From contig NZ_JBFAKK010000002.1 in NCBI RefSeq assembly GCF_040655735.1, positions 496,001-560,000 on the forward strand: a stretch of DNA of 64,000 bases, read 5' to 3'. The stretch comes from Phytomonospora sp040655735. Lineage in GTDB: Bacteria; Actinomycetota; Actinomycetes; Mycobacteriales; Micromonosporaceae. The position numbers and the translations under genes are program-made. Below the pieces are notes generated by a model. That model had not been told where the DNA came from and searched no databases. It was given only the letters and a program-made list of their open reading frames with translations. Positions 33,645-42,510 of the stretch are shown in pieces. Within the stretch, counting starts at the first letter, position 1, and each line of letters opens with the position of its first letter.

Positions 33645-34820
33645 TCACGCCGAGACGCGCGCCGCCACCGCCGTGCGCAGCAGCCGGCGCCCGGCGAGCA
33701 TGAACACCGCCGCCGCGACCATGATCCCCGCCGACATGAGCCAGGCGGGCGAGTAGCCGTGGGCGTCGGCGACCCAGCCGAAGGTCAGCGGCCCGAGCAT
33801 CCCGCCCAGGTATACGCCCGTCTGGGTGACTCCGGTGGCCGCCGCCGGTGCCTGGGGGTGAGTGTGGGTGACGGCGAAGTTGAGGATCCCCGGCCATGCC
33901 CAGCCGAGACCGAAACCGGCCACCGCGCCGAGCGGCAAAGTCCACAGTGGAGTTGCGGAGAGCAGGGCGAGTCCACCGGCCCCGACAAAGAGCATGGCCG
34001 CGATCAGCGCCATGCCGTCCCCGCCTCGTCGATCGGTGAGCCATCCGAAACCGACCCGCGCGCACAGCCCCGCCCCGCTGCCCAGCGTGAGGGTGAGCCC
34101 CGCCTCGGCGGGCGACAGGCCGTGCGAGACCGCGGTGTCGGCGAGGAACGGGCTCAGATTGCTCGCCGCGCTCGCTGCGCACGCCGCCGCGAGGCCGATG
34201 ACGAGCAGGGCCGGGGTGGGCCGGCCCTGCTCCTCCTTCCGGCGGCTCCGAGGGCCCTCGGCGTTCTCCAGCCCCCGCAAAGTGAGCAGCGCCCCCAGAG
34301 CGAGGGTCCCCGCCAGCGCGAAGGCCCAGCGCCACCCGACGGTCAGCGCGATCAAGGGGACCGAAGCCCCCGCGAACAGCGTGCTCGCCGGGATGGCGGC
34401 CTGCTTGAGGCCGAACAGGAGCCCCTGGCGCCGGCGCGGGATGTGCCGCGACAGCAGGAGGTTCGACGACAGCTGCCCCATGGAGTTCGCCGTCGCCCCG
34501 AGGGCCAGGAACGCCACGAGGGTCCAGTAGTCGTGGGCGAAGGCGGCGATGGCGAGCATCCCGCCCGCCGACAGCAGCACCGCGGCCCGGCTGACGATCG
34601 TGGCGCCGTAGCGCTCGACCAGCCGCCCCGACGGAGCGCTGACGAGCGCGGAGACCGCGAAGTTCGCCGCGACGGCCGCGCCGAGCCCGGCGGGGGAGAA
34701 GCCGAGGTCGCCGGAGATCTGCACGGACAGGCCGCCGACGAGGAAGACGGGGATGACCGACGCGATCGTGACGGTCGTGGCGGCGACACCCGCCCGCGTG
34801 GGGGTGACGGAGGGGGACAC
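33645..34820 (-). CDS. MFS transporter
   Basis: A 391-residue integral membrane protein with 12 predicted helices. It has the MFS loop 2-3 signature 'SGRLVERYGATIVSRAAV' and the pseudo-repeat 'GFGWLTDRRGGDGMALIAAML'. It is most like small-molecule or drug exporters and cyanate/nitrate-type permeases, but the substrate is unknown. It starts at GTG 34820; the minus strand has TACGGT 6 nt upstream, so the transcript is probably leaderless. It stands alone between the ESX-like operon and a divergently transcribed membrane protein. Confidence 0.85.
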   Translation of the reverse strand: MSPSVTPTRAGVAATTVTIASVIPVFLVGGLSVQISGDLGFSPAGLGAAVAANFAVSALVSAPSGRLVERYGATIVSRAAVLLSAGGMLAIAAFAHDYWTLVAFLALGATANSMGQLSSNLLLSRHIPRRRQGLLFGLKQAAIPASTLFAGASVPLIALTVGWRWAFALAGTLALGALLTLRGLENAEGPRSRRKEEQGRPTPALLVIGLAAACAASAASNLSPFLADTAVSHGLSPAEAGLTLTLGSGAGLCARVGFGWLTDRRGGDGMALIAAMLFVGAGGLALLSATPLWTLPLGAVAGFGLGWAWPGILNFAVTHTHPQAPAAATGVTQTGVYLGGMLGPLTFGWVADAHGYSPAWLMSAGIMVAAAVFMLAGRRLLRTAVAARVSA

Positions 34821-34826
34821 GGGGCG

Positions 34827-34832
34827 ACCGTA
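34827..34832 (-). promoter_or_regulatory. -10 box TACGGT, leaderless start of the MFS gene
   Basis: On the minus strand TACGGT is followed by 6 nt and the GTG start codon, as at other leaderless genes in the window. Confidence 0.45.
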
Positions 34833-35108
34833 GTCCCGCGAAACGGGGCGTAGCGGCTCGTGTGGGGTAAGTCATGTGGCGCCGAGCGTTCGCCCGTCGG
34901 GGGAGCGCTCCCGCGACGGAGCGGAGGCGGCCCGCCGGGGGCGCTCAGAGCGCCCTGGGGCGTGCGCGAGGGCCGTCGGCGTGCGCGAGGGTGGCCGGGG
35001 ATTTCGAGAGCCCTACGGCCCCGTCCGTCACGGTCGACTCCCCAATTATCCGAAATCCCCTCAATCTCGCTCATTTCGGCGTACAACGGAGTCGGAGAGG
35101 AGACAACT

Positions 35109-35732
35109 ATGAGTGGCACGGGTATGAACACGAGCCGCGCGTGGGCGCTCGGAGGCGCGACGTTCGCCGGCTGCATGATGATCATGGTCGGTATCTGGCA
35201 GGTCCTCGTCGGCATCGCCGCCATCGCCAAGGACGGGTACTTCTTCGTCTCCGGCGGCTACCTGTACGAGTTCGACACCACCACCTGGGGCTGGATCCAC
35301 CTCGTCATCGGAGCCCTGGCCCTGGTCGCCGGTTTCTTCATCTTCACCGGCCAGATCTGGGCGCGCGCGGTCGGTATCGGCCTCGCGGTCCTCTCGGCGA
35401 CCGTTCAGTTCTTCTGGCTGCCCTACCAGCCACTGTGGTCGGCGATCCTGATCGCCATCGACATCTTCGTCATCTGGGCGCTGATCACGATGGGCGAGCC
35501 GACGCGCTCCGCGGAGAGCTCGTCCGCGGCCGCCGGACGCGGCCGCGACTGGACGCGCTCGCAGCACCAGGACGAGTCCTTCGACTCGATGAACGAGCCG
35601 AGCACCGGCGGGGCCGCGGTGCAGACCCCGCAGTCCACGCAGGCGCAGGAGGCTCGGCGGGCGCACGAGACCGGCCCGGTCGGGCAGAACCTGCCGCCGA
35701 GCACGGGAGGCGGAGCGGGACCTGCTCGCTGA
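35109..35732 (+). CDS. Four-helix membrane protein (DUF7144-like)
   Basis: A 207-residue protein with four hydrophobic helices in the first 130 residues, including 'FAGCMMIMVGIWQVLVGIAAI', 'WIHLVIGALALVAGFFIFTG' and 'LLAIDIFVIWALIT'-like stretches. A polar, Ser/Gln/Gly-rich cytoplasmic tail follows. The core pattern (short amphipathic entry, 'YLYEFDTTTWGWIHLVIGAL') matches a widespread actinobacterial family of unknown function. Start ATG 35109 has GGAGAGGAG upstream. The frame stays open further upstream but without a ribosome site. A strong hairpin follows the stop. Confidence 0.8.
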   Translation: MSGTGMNTSRAWALGGATFAGCMMIMVGIWQVLVGIAAIAKDGYFFVSGGYLYEFDTTTWGWIHLVIGALALVAGFFIFTGQIWARAVGIGLAVLSATVQFFWLPYQPLWSAILIAIDIFVIWALITMGEPTRSAESSSAAAGRGRDWTRSQHQDESFDSMNEPSTGGAAVQTPQSTQAQEARRAHETGPVGQNLPPSTGGGAGPAR

Positions 35733-35762
35733 GAGCACCACTCAGGTCCGAAGTAGACGAAG

Positions 35763-35792
35763 CGGCGGCGCCGGGATCTCCCGGCGCCGCCG
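35763..35792 (+). terminator. Intrinsic terminator after the 35109 gene
   Basis: A perfect 13-bp stem (CGGCGGCGCCGGG and its complement) has the 4-nt loop ATCT. It is followed by CGTCGTTTCG, a weak T-rich end. Confidence 0.8.
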
Positions 35793-36087
35793 TCGTTTCG
35801 CGCAAGGCCGCGGCGGCGGGCCCTTGGTGGGGTGGGCCGCGCCGCCGCGGCGGCTGTGGCGCCCGCCGGTGGGGTGCGGAACGCCACGTTGTCGCCTCCC
35901 CGGCACCGTCACTCGGTGGAGGCGCGGTTGGACGGCTACGGGGTGGGGGACGCAACCGGCCAGGCATCCGCCCGTATTGACTATTGCTTCCGGACACTAC
36001 GAGCAGATACCTTCGAAACTGCCTGCAACCGGTAGTTTCCGCAAGGCGTGATTCTTCATATGGTGAAGAGACCAGGGAAGTCATGAG
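35793..36087. other. Intergenic region before the IclR gene
   Basis: No gene is seen. The first 150 bp are GC-rich and featureless. From 35975 the DNA becomes AT-richer. It contains a TTGACT -35-like hexamer at 35977, TACCTT at 36008 and the inverted repeat at 36015-36039. Confidence 0.55.
36015..36039 (+). promoter_or_regulatory. Inverted repeat GAAACTGCC-N7-GGTAGTTTC, candidate IclR operator
   Basis: Nine-base arms pair at eight positions plus one G-T, separated by 7 nt. It lies 49 bp before the IclR-family start codon, a usual place for an autoregulatory operator. Confidence 0.4.
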
Positions 36088-36912
36088 GTGGGTGACGTGA
36101 CCGGGGGGCTCAAAGCTCGGAACGAGGGGAAACCCTCCGACTTCATTCAGAGCGTTTCCCGAGCGCTGCGAATTCTCGAAGTGGTCGGCTCCTCGCGGGG
36201 CGGACTGACCATCAAGCAGATCGCCAGACGTGTCCAGCTCGCACCGACGACCACGTACCACCTGGTGCGCACGCTGGCCTACGAGGGCTACCTCATCAGG
36301 GGCGACCACGGCCTGTTCACCGTGGGTCTGGCCGTGTCGGACCGCTTCCGCGACATGTCGGCGACGATGCGCGGACCGTCCACTGTGCTCGAAGCGCTGC
36401 GCCGCCAGGTCGCCGATTCCGGCTACAGCCACTACGTCGCGCGCTTCGTCGACGGCCGCGTGGCGATCACCGAAGTGTCGGAGGGACAGCTCTCCCCGCA
36501 CGCCGAGGACCTCATCATCGGCTTCGACGACGGCGCCCACGCGACGGCCCTCGGCAAGGCTCTCCTGGCGACGCTGACGCCCGCGGAACGCCGGGTCTAC
36601 CTACGCGAATCGGGGATGCGGCGCTACACCTCGCGAACCCTGACGACGCCCTCGGATCTGGAGATCGACCTCAGCCGGCTGTCGACCCAGGGCGTGTTCA
36701 CCGAGACGGGCCAGTACCGCGAGGGCATCGCCTGCGCGGCCACGCTCGTCAACCGGGAGGCCCCGCTCGCCGAGCGGCTCACCGTCGCCTGCGCGATCCC
36801 CATGGACGACCTGCCCAAGGCCGCACCCGACCTGCGCACGCGCCTGCGGGTGACGGCCCGCGAGGTCGGCGCCGCGCTCGCCGCGGCGGAGGAGGGCAAG
36901 GAGCGACGCTGA
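36088..36912 (+). CDS. IclR-family transcriptional regulator
   Basis: A 274-residue regulator. The N-terminal winged helix-turn-helix covers residues about 22-85 ('IQSVSRALRILEVVGSSRGGLTIKQIARRVQLAPTTTYHLVRTLAYEGYL'). The C-terminal IclR effector domain shows 'ALGKALLATLTPAERRVYL' and 'TETGQYREGIACAATLVN'. These proteins bind small aromatic or carboxylic ligands and usually control an adjacent catabolic gene. Here the neighbour is a secreted phosphatase, so the target is unclear. GTG 36088 or GTG 36097 may be the start; the difference is three residues. Confidence 0.88.
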   Translation: MGDVTGGLKARNEGKPSDFIQSVSRALRILEVVGSSRGGLTIKQIARRVQLAPTTTYHLVRTLAYEGYLIRGDHGLFTVGLAVSDRFRDMSATMRGPSTVLEALRRQVADSGYSHYVARFVDGRVAITEVSEGQLSPHAEDLIIGFDDGAHATALGKALLATLTPAERRVYLRESGMRRYTSRTLTTPSDLEIDLSRLSTQGVFTETGQYREGIACAATLVNREAPLAERLTVACAIPMDDLPKAAPDLRTRLRVTAREVGAALAAAEEGKERR

Positions 36913-37011
36913 CCGTCGGCGGGCGAGCAAGGCAAGCCTCGCCTCATTCGCGTCCCCATCAGGGCTTCCACCTGGGCGTCTTGCCGGAAACCACGGAAGG
37001 CATCCGCACTC

Positions 37012-37044
37012 GTTAACCTCGTGTCCACTTTCGGTCCCCCGCAG
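37012..37044 (+). promoter_or_regulatory. PHO-box-like direct repeats before phoX
   Basis: Consecutive 11-nt units GTTAACCTCGT, GTCCACTTTCG and the weaker GTCCCCCGCAG resemble the PhoP direct-repeat unit GTTCACC(N4) of Streptomyces. A -10 candidate TAACGT is at 37061-37066. The spacing suits PhoP activation of a phosphatase gene under phosphate starvation. Confidence 0.55.
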
Positions 37045-37102
37045 CTTCCGCCCCGGCCCTTAACGTCGCGGCCATCAAGACCACCTCTGCGAGGAGCCTG
37101 CT

Positions 37103-39235
37103 GTGACCGTCCCCCAACGTCGGCGCCTGCTTCCCTTGTTCACCAAGGAGACCAGGCACGCCAACCGGAGCACGATGACGTGCCGGTTCCGGTGCGGCAA
37201 CGCCTGTGATCACCCCGTCCCCAACGAGTCGGACAACGCCTACCTCGGCGACATCGTCAACGAGGCCGTCGCCTCCCGCCGCGGAGTCCTGCGGGCCGGT
37301 GCCGTCGGCGCCATCGCTTTCGGGGCGGCCGCCGCCGGTGTCGCCGGCGCGACCCCCGCCATGGCCGGCGAGGGCACCGCCGCCGGCGCGGGCGCCGCGC
37401 CGCTCCTCGCGCAGGGCGCCTCCCACGGCAAGCACGAGGGGAAGCTCGCCTTCCGCGCGATCCCGCCCAACACCCTCGACACGGTGATCGTGCCCAACGG
37501 CTACGACTCCGCCGTCGTCATCGAGTGGGGCGACGCGGTCACCCACGACGCTCCCGAGTTCGACATCGACCGCCAGAGCGCGCGCGCCCAGCGCCGCCAG
37601 TTCGGCTACAACAACGACTTCGTCGGCGTCCTGCCCAACGGACGCGACCGCGACCGCGCGATCCTGGTCGCCAACCACGAGTACACCAACGAGATCCTGA
37701 TGTTCCGCTCCTACCTCGGCGGCGACCTCGCCCCGCTGGAGCAGATCGAGATCGCGATGGCCGCGCACGGCATGTCCGTGGTCGCGCTCCGCCGTGTCGA
37801 GGAGACCGGCCAGTGGCGCCCCGACAGCCGCGACCGCCGCGACAACCGCCGCATCCACGTCGGCACGAAGTTCGAGTTCACCGGGCCGGCCGTCGGCAGC
37901 GCCCTGCTCAAGACCGCCGCCGACCCGCGCGGCCGCACGCCCTACGGGACGCTCAACAACTGCGCCGGCGGCGTCACCCCGTGGGGCACCGTGCTGTCGG
38001 GCGAGGAGAACTTCAACCAGTACTTCACCGGCGGCGACGGCGTTCCCGAGGCCGACAAGCCCGCGCTGGTCCGCTACGGCATCGACACCACCAAGCACCA
38101 CGGCACCGACAACCGCCGCTTCGACCGCGTCGACGAGCGCTTCGACCTGACCAAGCACCCCCACGAGGCCAACCGCTTCGGCTGGATCGTCGAGGTCGAC
38201 CCCTACGACCCCGACTCGACCCCGAAGAAGCACACCGCGCTGGGCCGCTTCAAGCACGAGGGCGCCAACGCGATCCTCGCCGCCGACGGCCGCGCCGTGG
38301 TCTACATGGGCGACGACGAGCGCTTCGACTACATGTACAAGTTCGTCTCCGACCGCAAGTTCAAGGCCGGCGACAGCTGGAAGGCGCGTGAGAACAACCT
38401 GCGCCTGCTGGAGAGCGGCACCCTCTACGTCGCGAAACTGGAGTACACCAGCGCCGCCGAGATCGACGGGACCGGCAAGCTCCCCGCCGACGGTCAGTTC
38501 AACGGCACCGGCCGCTGGATCCCGCTGGTGCGCGGCAACCAGTCGCTCGTGCCCGGCATGACCGTCGACCAGGTGCTGGTGCACACCCGCCAGGCGGGCG
38601 ACATCGTCGGCGCGACCAAGATGGACCGCCCCGAGGACGTGCAGCCCAACCCCGCCACCGGCAAGATCTACGCCGCGCTGACCAACAACACCGACCGCGG
38701 CAAGCCCGGCAAGCCCGGCGCCGACGAGGCCAACCCCCGCAACCTCAACAAGCACGGGCAGATCTTCGAGATCACCGAGGACAACGGGAAGCAGACCGCC
38801 GAGACCTTCACCTGGGACGTGCCGATCGTGTGCGGCGACCCGGCCGACCCGTCGACGTTCTTCGCCGGCTTCGACAAGACGAAGGTCTCGCCGATCTCGT
38901 GCCCCGACAACGTCGCCTTCGACGCGTCGGGGAAGAACCTGTGGATCTCCACCGACGGCAACGCCCTCGGCAGCAACGACGGGCTGTTCGCCGTTCCGCT
39001 GACCGGCCCCGAGCGCGGTTTCGTGCGGCAGTTCCTCTCGGTGCCCTTCGGTGCCGAGACCTGCGGGCCCTGGGTGCACGACGACAACAAGACGGTGTTC
39101 GTGGCCGTGCAGCACCCCGGCGAGGTCACCGGGGCCACTGTGGACAATCCCGCATCGACCTGGCCGAACGGGGACCACGCCAAGCCGGCCGTGGTCTGCG
39201 CGTGGCGTCTGGACGGACGCGACGTCGGCCTGTGA
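37103..39235 (+). CDS. phoX: PhoX-family secreted alkaline phosphatase (Tat substrate)
   Basis: A 710-residue protein of the PhoX/DUF839 family: Ca/Fe-dependent phosphomonoesterases that release phosphate outside the cell. A long pre-sequence is followed by the twin-arginine motif SRRGVL (residues 58-63) and 'AGAVGAIAFGAAAAGVAGATPAMA'. Family landmarks include 'GYNNDFVGVLPNGRDRDRAILVANHEYTN', 'NNCAGGVTPWGTVLSGEENFNQYF' and 'MDRPEDVQPNPATGKIYAALTNNT'. The 57 residues before the Tat motif, with two Cys in 'CRFRCGNACDHP', are typical of actinobacterial PhoX. The GTG start has GAGGAG upstream. PHO-box-like repeats lie about 60-90 bp upstream. Confidence 0.9.
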   Translation: MTVPQRRRLLPLFTKETRHANRSTMTCRFRCGNACDHPVPNESDNAYLGDIVNEAVASRRGVLRAGAVGAIAFGAAAAGVAGATPAMAGEGTAAGAGAAPLLAQGASHGKHEGKLAFRAIPPNTLDTVIVPNGYDSAVVIEWGDAVTHDAPEFDIDRQSARAQRRQFGYNNDFVGVLPNGRDRDRAILVANHEYTNEILMFRSYLGGDLAPLEQIEIAMAAHGMSVVALRRVEETGQWRPDSRDRRDNRRIHVGTKFEFTGPAVGSALLKTAADPRGRTPYGTLNNCAGGVTPWGTVLSGEENFNQYFTGGDGVPEADKPALVRYGIDTTKHHGTDNRRFDRVDERFDLTKHPHEANRFGWIVEVDPYDPDSTPKKHTALGRFKHEGANAILAADGRAVVYMGDDERFDYMYKFVSDRKFKAGDSWKARENNLRLLESGTLYVAKLEYTSAAEIDGTGKLPADGQFNGTGRWIPLVRGNQSLVPGMTVDQVLVHTRQAGDIVGATKMDRPEDVQPNPATGKIYAALTNNTDRGKPGKPGADEANPRNLNKHGQIFEITEDNGKQTAETFTWDVPIVCGDPADPSTFFAGFDKTKVSPISCPDNVAFDASGKNLWISTDGNALGSNDGLFAVPLTGPERGFVRQFLSVPFGAETCGPWVHDDNKTVFVAVQHPGEVTGATVDNPASTWPNGDHAKPAVVCAWRLDGRDVGL

Positions 39236-39271
39236 CTTAGGCTGGATTCAGAAGATCACCCGCCATGGTGA

Positions 39272-39304
39272 CGCCGGCGCCCCGGGAATCCCGGGGCGCC
39301 GGCG
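39272..39304 (+). terminator. Bidirectional terminator between phoX and the transglutaminase-like gene
   Basis: A perfect 15-bp stem (CGCCGGCGCCCCGGG and its complement) has the 3-nt loop AAT. It is placed between two converging genes and can serve both strands. Confidence 0.85.
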
Positions 39305-39323
39305 GTATGCGGGCTCCTTCGGT

Positions 39324-40226
39324 TCACTCGCCGCGGATCTCGACGATCCGCACGCCGCCGTAGGTCGTGTACGAGGTGACCGGTGAGGTGATCTTGAGGG
39401 CCGGGTTGTCGAGGTAGGCGTCGCGCAGGCCCTCGAAGGGGCCGCCCGCCGACTCCAGGTCGGCGACCCGGTCGAGCAGGGCGAGGTCGGCGTCGCCGGG
39501 TTCGGTCTCGCCTTCGGCCAGACCCCAGCAGTCCCAGGGAAGGACCTCGACCTTGTTGAGCGCGGCGAGGTCGCGCACGACGTTGCCGCGCAGCATCGCC
39601 GGCCCCGTCAGGTCGAGGACGTCGGGGATGCGGATCCCGAAGTTCGACGGGTCCGCCGTGCCCTCGCGGTAGGAACGCCAGGCGTCACCGGCGACGATGA
39701 AGCGGTCACGCGGGACGTCCATCGCGTCGAAGTCGGGGTCGTAGCCGCCGAACTCGGGGTCGGCGAGCGTCCAGCCCTTCCCCGGCCGCCAGTACTCGGT
39801 GACCCAGTGGTCGCCGTGGAAGTCGGGGAGACCGTAGGTCATGAAGCCGCAGCGCAGACGGGCCGGGATTCCGTTGTGACGCAAGGCGGCCGCAAAGAGC
39901 AGGGCGAAGTCGCGACACGTGCCGGCGAAGCGCGCCTTCGGCTCCCGGGCCTCGCCGATGCCGCCGTCCCCCTCGCCGAGTCCTTTGAGGACGGTGAGGA
40001 TGTCGCTGAGATAGCGCGTCTCGGCCTCGTTGCGGCGCTCCTGCGGCAGCGTGAAGCCCAGGTCGGCGCACCCCTCGCGATGCACGACGAGGTTGCGGAC
40101 GGCCGCCGCCAACTCGGCGGGTGAGCCGCTGAGCGCGTTGAGGGTGGACCAGCCGTCGCCGCCGGGGTCGGTGGCGACGCTGTGAGTGCCGTAGAAGCCC
40201 GCTTCGGGCCGGCTCAGCACATGCAT
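39324..40226 (-). CDS. Transglutaminase-like domain protein
   Basis: A 300-residue cytoplasmic protein with a transglutaminase/papain-like core. The triad is visible: Cys104 in 'RFAGTCRDFALLFAAALR', His140 in 'FHGDHWVTEYW' and Asp156 in 'GWTLADPEFGGYDPDF'. Members act as peptidases, amidases or transglutaminases; the substrate is unknown. The start ATG has GAGGAGG upstream on the minus strand. It is a single gene, converging on phoX across a shared terminator. Confidence 0.85.
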   Translation of the reverse strand: MHVLSRPEAGFYGTHSVATDPGGDGWSTLNALSGSPAELAAAVRNLVVHREGCADLGFTLPQERRNEAETRYLSDILTVLKGLGEGDGGIGEAREPKARFAGTCRDFALLFAAALRHNGIPARLRCGFMTYGLPDFHGDHWVTEYWRPGKGWTLADPEFGGYDPDFDAMDVPRDRFIVAGDAWRSYREGTADPSNFGIRIPDVLDLTGPAMLRGNVVRDLAALNKVEVLPWDCWGLAEGETEPGDADLALLDRVADLESAGGPFEGLRDAYLDNPALKITSPVTSYTTYGGVRIVEIRGE

Positions 40227-40502
40227 CTCGGGGACCTCCTCATCGCTGGGCTTGCGGGGGATGTGCGCGTGGGTCAGGACGGGGGTGGGGCTCGTGTGCG
40301 GGGCGTGCGGGTGGTGCGCGGGCCGTGTGCTGCGTGTGTGCGGGTGGTGCGCGGCTCGTGCGCGGCTCGGTGGGTGGAACCTACCGGGCGGCTCGCGGGA
40401 GGGGTTCGGGTGGTCATGGTGAGGGCGTGCGGTGAGGGTTTGGCGAGGGCTGGGCGGGCGCTCGCGGGCGCTGGGCGAGGCGCGGACGGGTAGCGGTGGG
40501 AT
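40227..40502. repeat. 276-bp intergenic region with short GT/GC-rich repeats
   Basis: No gene is seen. The + strand repeats GTGCGGGTGGTGCGCGG-like words several times between about 40300 and 40370, with weaker copies to 40480. It may hold the upstream region of the transglutaminase-like gene. Confidence 0.5.
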
Positions 40503-41033
40503 TCAGCGCGGGGGTTCGAGGGAGGGCCCGGGCAACCCGGCGAGCGCGCGCCAGTGGGATGGGGACGACGACTGCCCGGACCACTCGGCGAGCTGAGCGG
40601 TGGCCGCCGCGAAGGCCGCCGGGAGCGGGTGGAGCGCCATGCCGGCGGGGATGGGGACGGGGATGGGGATGGTGAGGCTCTCGGCATAGTGCGTGCCGTG
40701 CTCGGTGGCGCAGAAGCAGGGAAGGCCGACGCCGGCGTCGACGGCCAACGTGCCCTCCGGCGTCCAACCGACGGCGAGTTCGAGCTCGACGCCGTCGCCG
40801 CTGCGGAGATCGGAGAGCACGACGGACGTGCACATGATCAGCGCCATGCCGGCGAATGCGACGCCCGGGAAGGATGCGTTGGCCGGCCACCAATCCCAGA
40901 CGAGAGGCGGGGGTGGCGAGGCAGATGAGGGAGGGGGAGGGAGGGCATCGAGGTCCGAGGCAGCGGAGCGCAGCAGGGCGACGTCGGTGGAGGTGAGGCC
41001 GGGAAGGAAGAGGTGGAGGAGGTGGAGGGGCAC
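40503..41033 (-). CDS. Hypothetical protein
   Basis: A 176-residue protein (GTG start) with a protein-like core 'LVWDWWPANASFPGVAFAGMALIMCTSVVLSDL' followed by 'GVELELAVGWTPEGTLAVDAGVGLPCFCATEHGTHY'. A proline-rich linker (about residues 32-43) and a repetitive 'IPIPVPIPAGM' stretch reflect the surrounding low-complexity DNA. I do not recognise the family. The balanced composition of the core makes it likely to be a real gene, but it has no operon partner and no clear promoter. Confidence 0.5.
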   Translation of the reverse strand: MPLHLLHLFLPGLTSTDVALLRSAASDLDALPPPPSSASPPPPLVWDWWPANASFPGVAFAGMALIMCTSVVLSDLRSGDGVELELAVGWTPEGTLAVDAGVGLPCFCATEHGTHYAESLTIPIPVPIPAGMALHPLPAAFAAATAQLAEWSGQSSSPSHWRALAGLPGPSLEPPR

Positions 41034-41140
41034 GGAGACGAAGGGGCCGCTTTAGGGACGAGGCATGCGTCAGCGTCGCAGAGGGGCATGCGGGGCAGGG
41101 GTGGGGTTGGGTGAGGTTGGGTGGGGGTTCGATGGCCGGT

Positions 41141-41320
41141 GCCCATGCCCGCCCATGCCCGCCCATGCCCGCCCATGCCCGCCCATGCCCGCCCATGCCC
41201 GCCCATGCCCGCCCACGCCCGTGCCTGTGCCTGTGCCTACGCCCGTGCCCGCCCGTGCCCGCCCGTGCCCGCCCACGCCCGTGCCTGTGCCCACGCCCGT
41301 GCCCGCATGCCGCGCTTGTT
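41141..41320 (+). repeat. Decanucleotide tandem array (GCCCATGCCC)n
   Basis: Seven perfect copies of GCCCATGCCC (41141-41210) are followed by GCCCACGCCC and a GTGCCT spacer. Then come three copies of GCCCGTGCCC (41241-41270), again GCCCACGCCC, and a second GTGCCT spacer. The higher-order pattern (decamers, ACG decamer, GTGCCT spacer) is repeated once with ATG changed to GTG. The 10-bp period puts every copy on nearly the same face of the helix. Confidence 0.9.
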
Positions 41321-41349
41321 CGTTGTGTCGCTAGTTCCCATTCGCCGGC

Positions 41350-42230
41350 CAGGGCCCGTGCTCGCACGCTGATCTCGTGTCCATCGGCGCATCGGCGCAT
41401 CGGCGCATTGGTGTGCCGGGGCGCGCCCGTTCCGCCTTGGCTCCGGGCACGCTCTCGCATTTCACGGCTGTGGCCGCGGCTGGTCCTGCATTCGCCCTGC
41501 GCGGCCGCGCCCTCGCCCCACCGCACGTCGGGGCTGCGTGCGCCTTCGCATCGCATCGCCTCGCCTCGCGTTCCGCGCTCCAGTCCCACCCGCGCCGGGG
41601 CTGCGTGCGCCCTCGCCTCACCCCGCGTTCGGGGGCCGGACTTCGCGCCCTCATCCGCCCCACGCTCCGCGCCCCACTCCCACCCCGCTCCCGGGGCTGC
41701 GGGCGCCATTGCTCACCTCGCGTTCCGCGCCTGGGCTGCGCGCCTTCACTCACATCGCGCTCCACACCCCCATTCCCACCCGGGGCTGCGTGCGCCCTCG
41801 CCTCACCCTGCGTTCGGCGTCTGGGCTTCGCGCGCCCTCACCGCCTCGTGCTCCAGTCCCACTCCGCGCCGGGGCTTCGCGCGCTCTTACTCACCTCGCC
41901 TTCCGCGCCTGGGCTGCACGCGCCCGACCCACATTGTGTTCGGCGCCTGGGCTCCGTGCGCCCTCATCCACCTCGCGCCCCACTCCCCCCGCCCCCGGGG
42001 CTGCTTGCGACTTTCGCACCTTGCGTTCGGCGGCCGGGCTTCGCGCCCTCATCCACCCCGCGCTCCGCGCCCCACTCCCACCCCGCTCGCGAGGCTGCGC
42101 GCGCGCCATAGCTCACCTCGCGTTCCGGGCCCGGGCCGCGCGCGCCTTCACTCACATCGCGCTCCGCGCCGCATTCCAACCCTGCGGCAGGGCTCCGCGC
42201 GCCCTCGCCTCGCCTCGTGAACCGGGGCGG
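41350..42230 (+). repeat. Imperfect long repeats, unit about 60 and 130 bp
   Basis: Words such as CTCACCTCGCGTTCCG, CTGGGCTGCGCGCCTTCA and CCACTCCCACCCCGCTC recur. The clearest pair is 41634-41763 and 42032-42163, about 130 bp each, with several insertions or deletions. Diverged half-units lie between them. Confidence 0.65.
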
Positions 42231-42510
42231 CTCCAGCATGCGCACTGCGCGGCCGTGCCTTCGTTTCACGCCTCCGCGCTCCGCCCCCTCACCGGCACCC
42301 TGCGCTTCGCGCCCACCTGGCCCGCCCACATCTCCCCGCCCACCTGTCCCACCTTCTCCCCACATTTCCTCGCCCACCTTCCTCGCTCAGCCTCTGCCTC
42401 AGGCGCGCCAGCGGTTCTCTACGCGTTGAGGGCTCTGCCCCCGCCGCGGGGAGGGGCGGGGGCAGAGCGGGAGGGGTTGGAGGGTGGCGGTGGGGGCGGT
42501 GGGAGCGGGG

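Larger units (their letters stand above)
41034..42510. other. 1.5-kb gene-free region built of repeats
   Basis: No supportable gene is seen. All three + frames stay open over long stretches and encode Arg/Pro/Ser/Ala-rich repeats, which is what C-rich repetitive DNA gives. It contains the decamer array (41141-41320) and imperfect longer repeats (41350-42230), then a C-rich stretch up to the end of the ABC permease gene. Confidence 0.7.

Noticed and set aside
41141..41320. CRISPR array
   Set aside because: Units are 10 bp with no unique spacers, and no cas genes are present; it is a simple tandem array.
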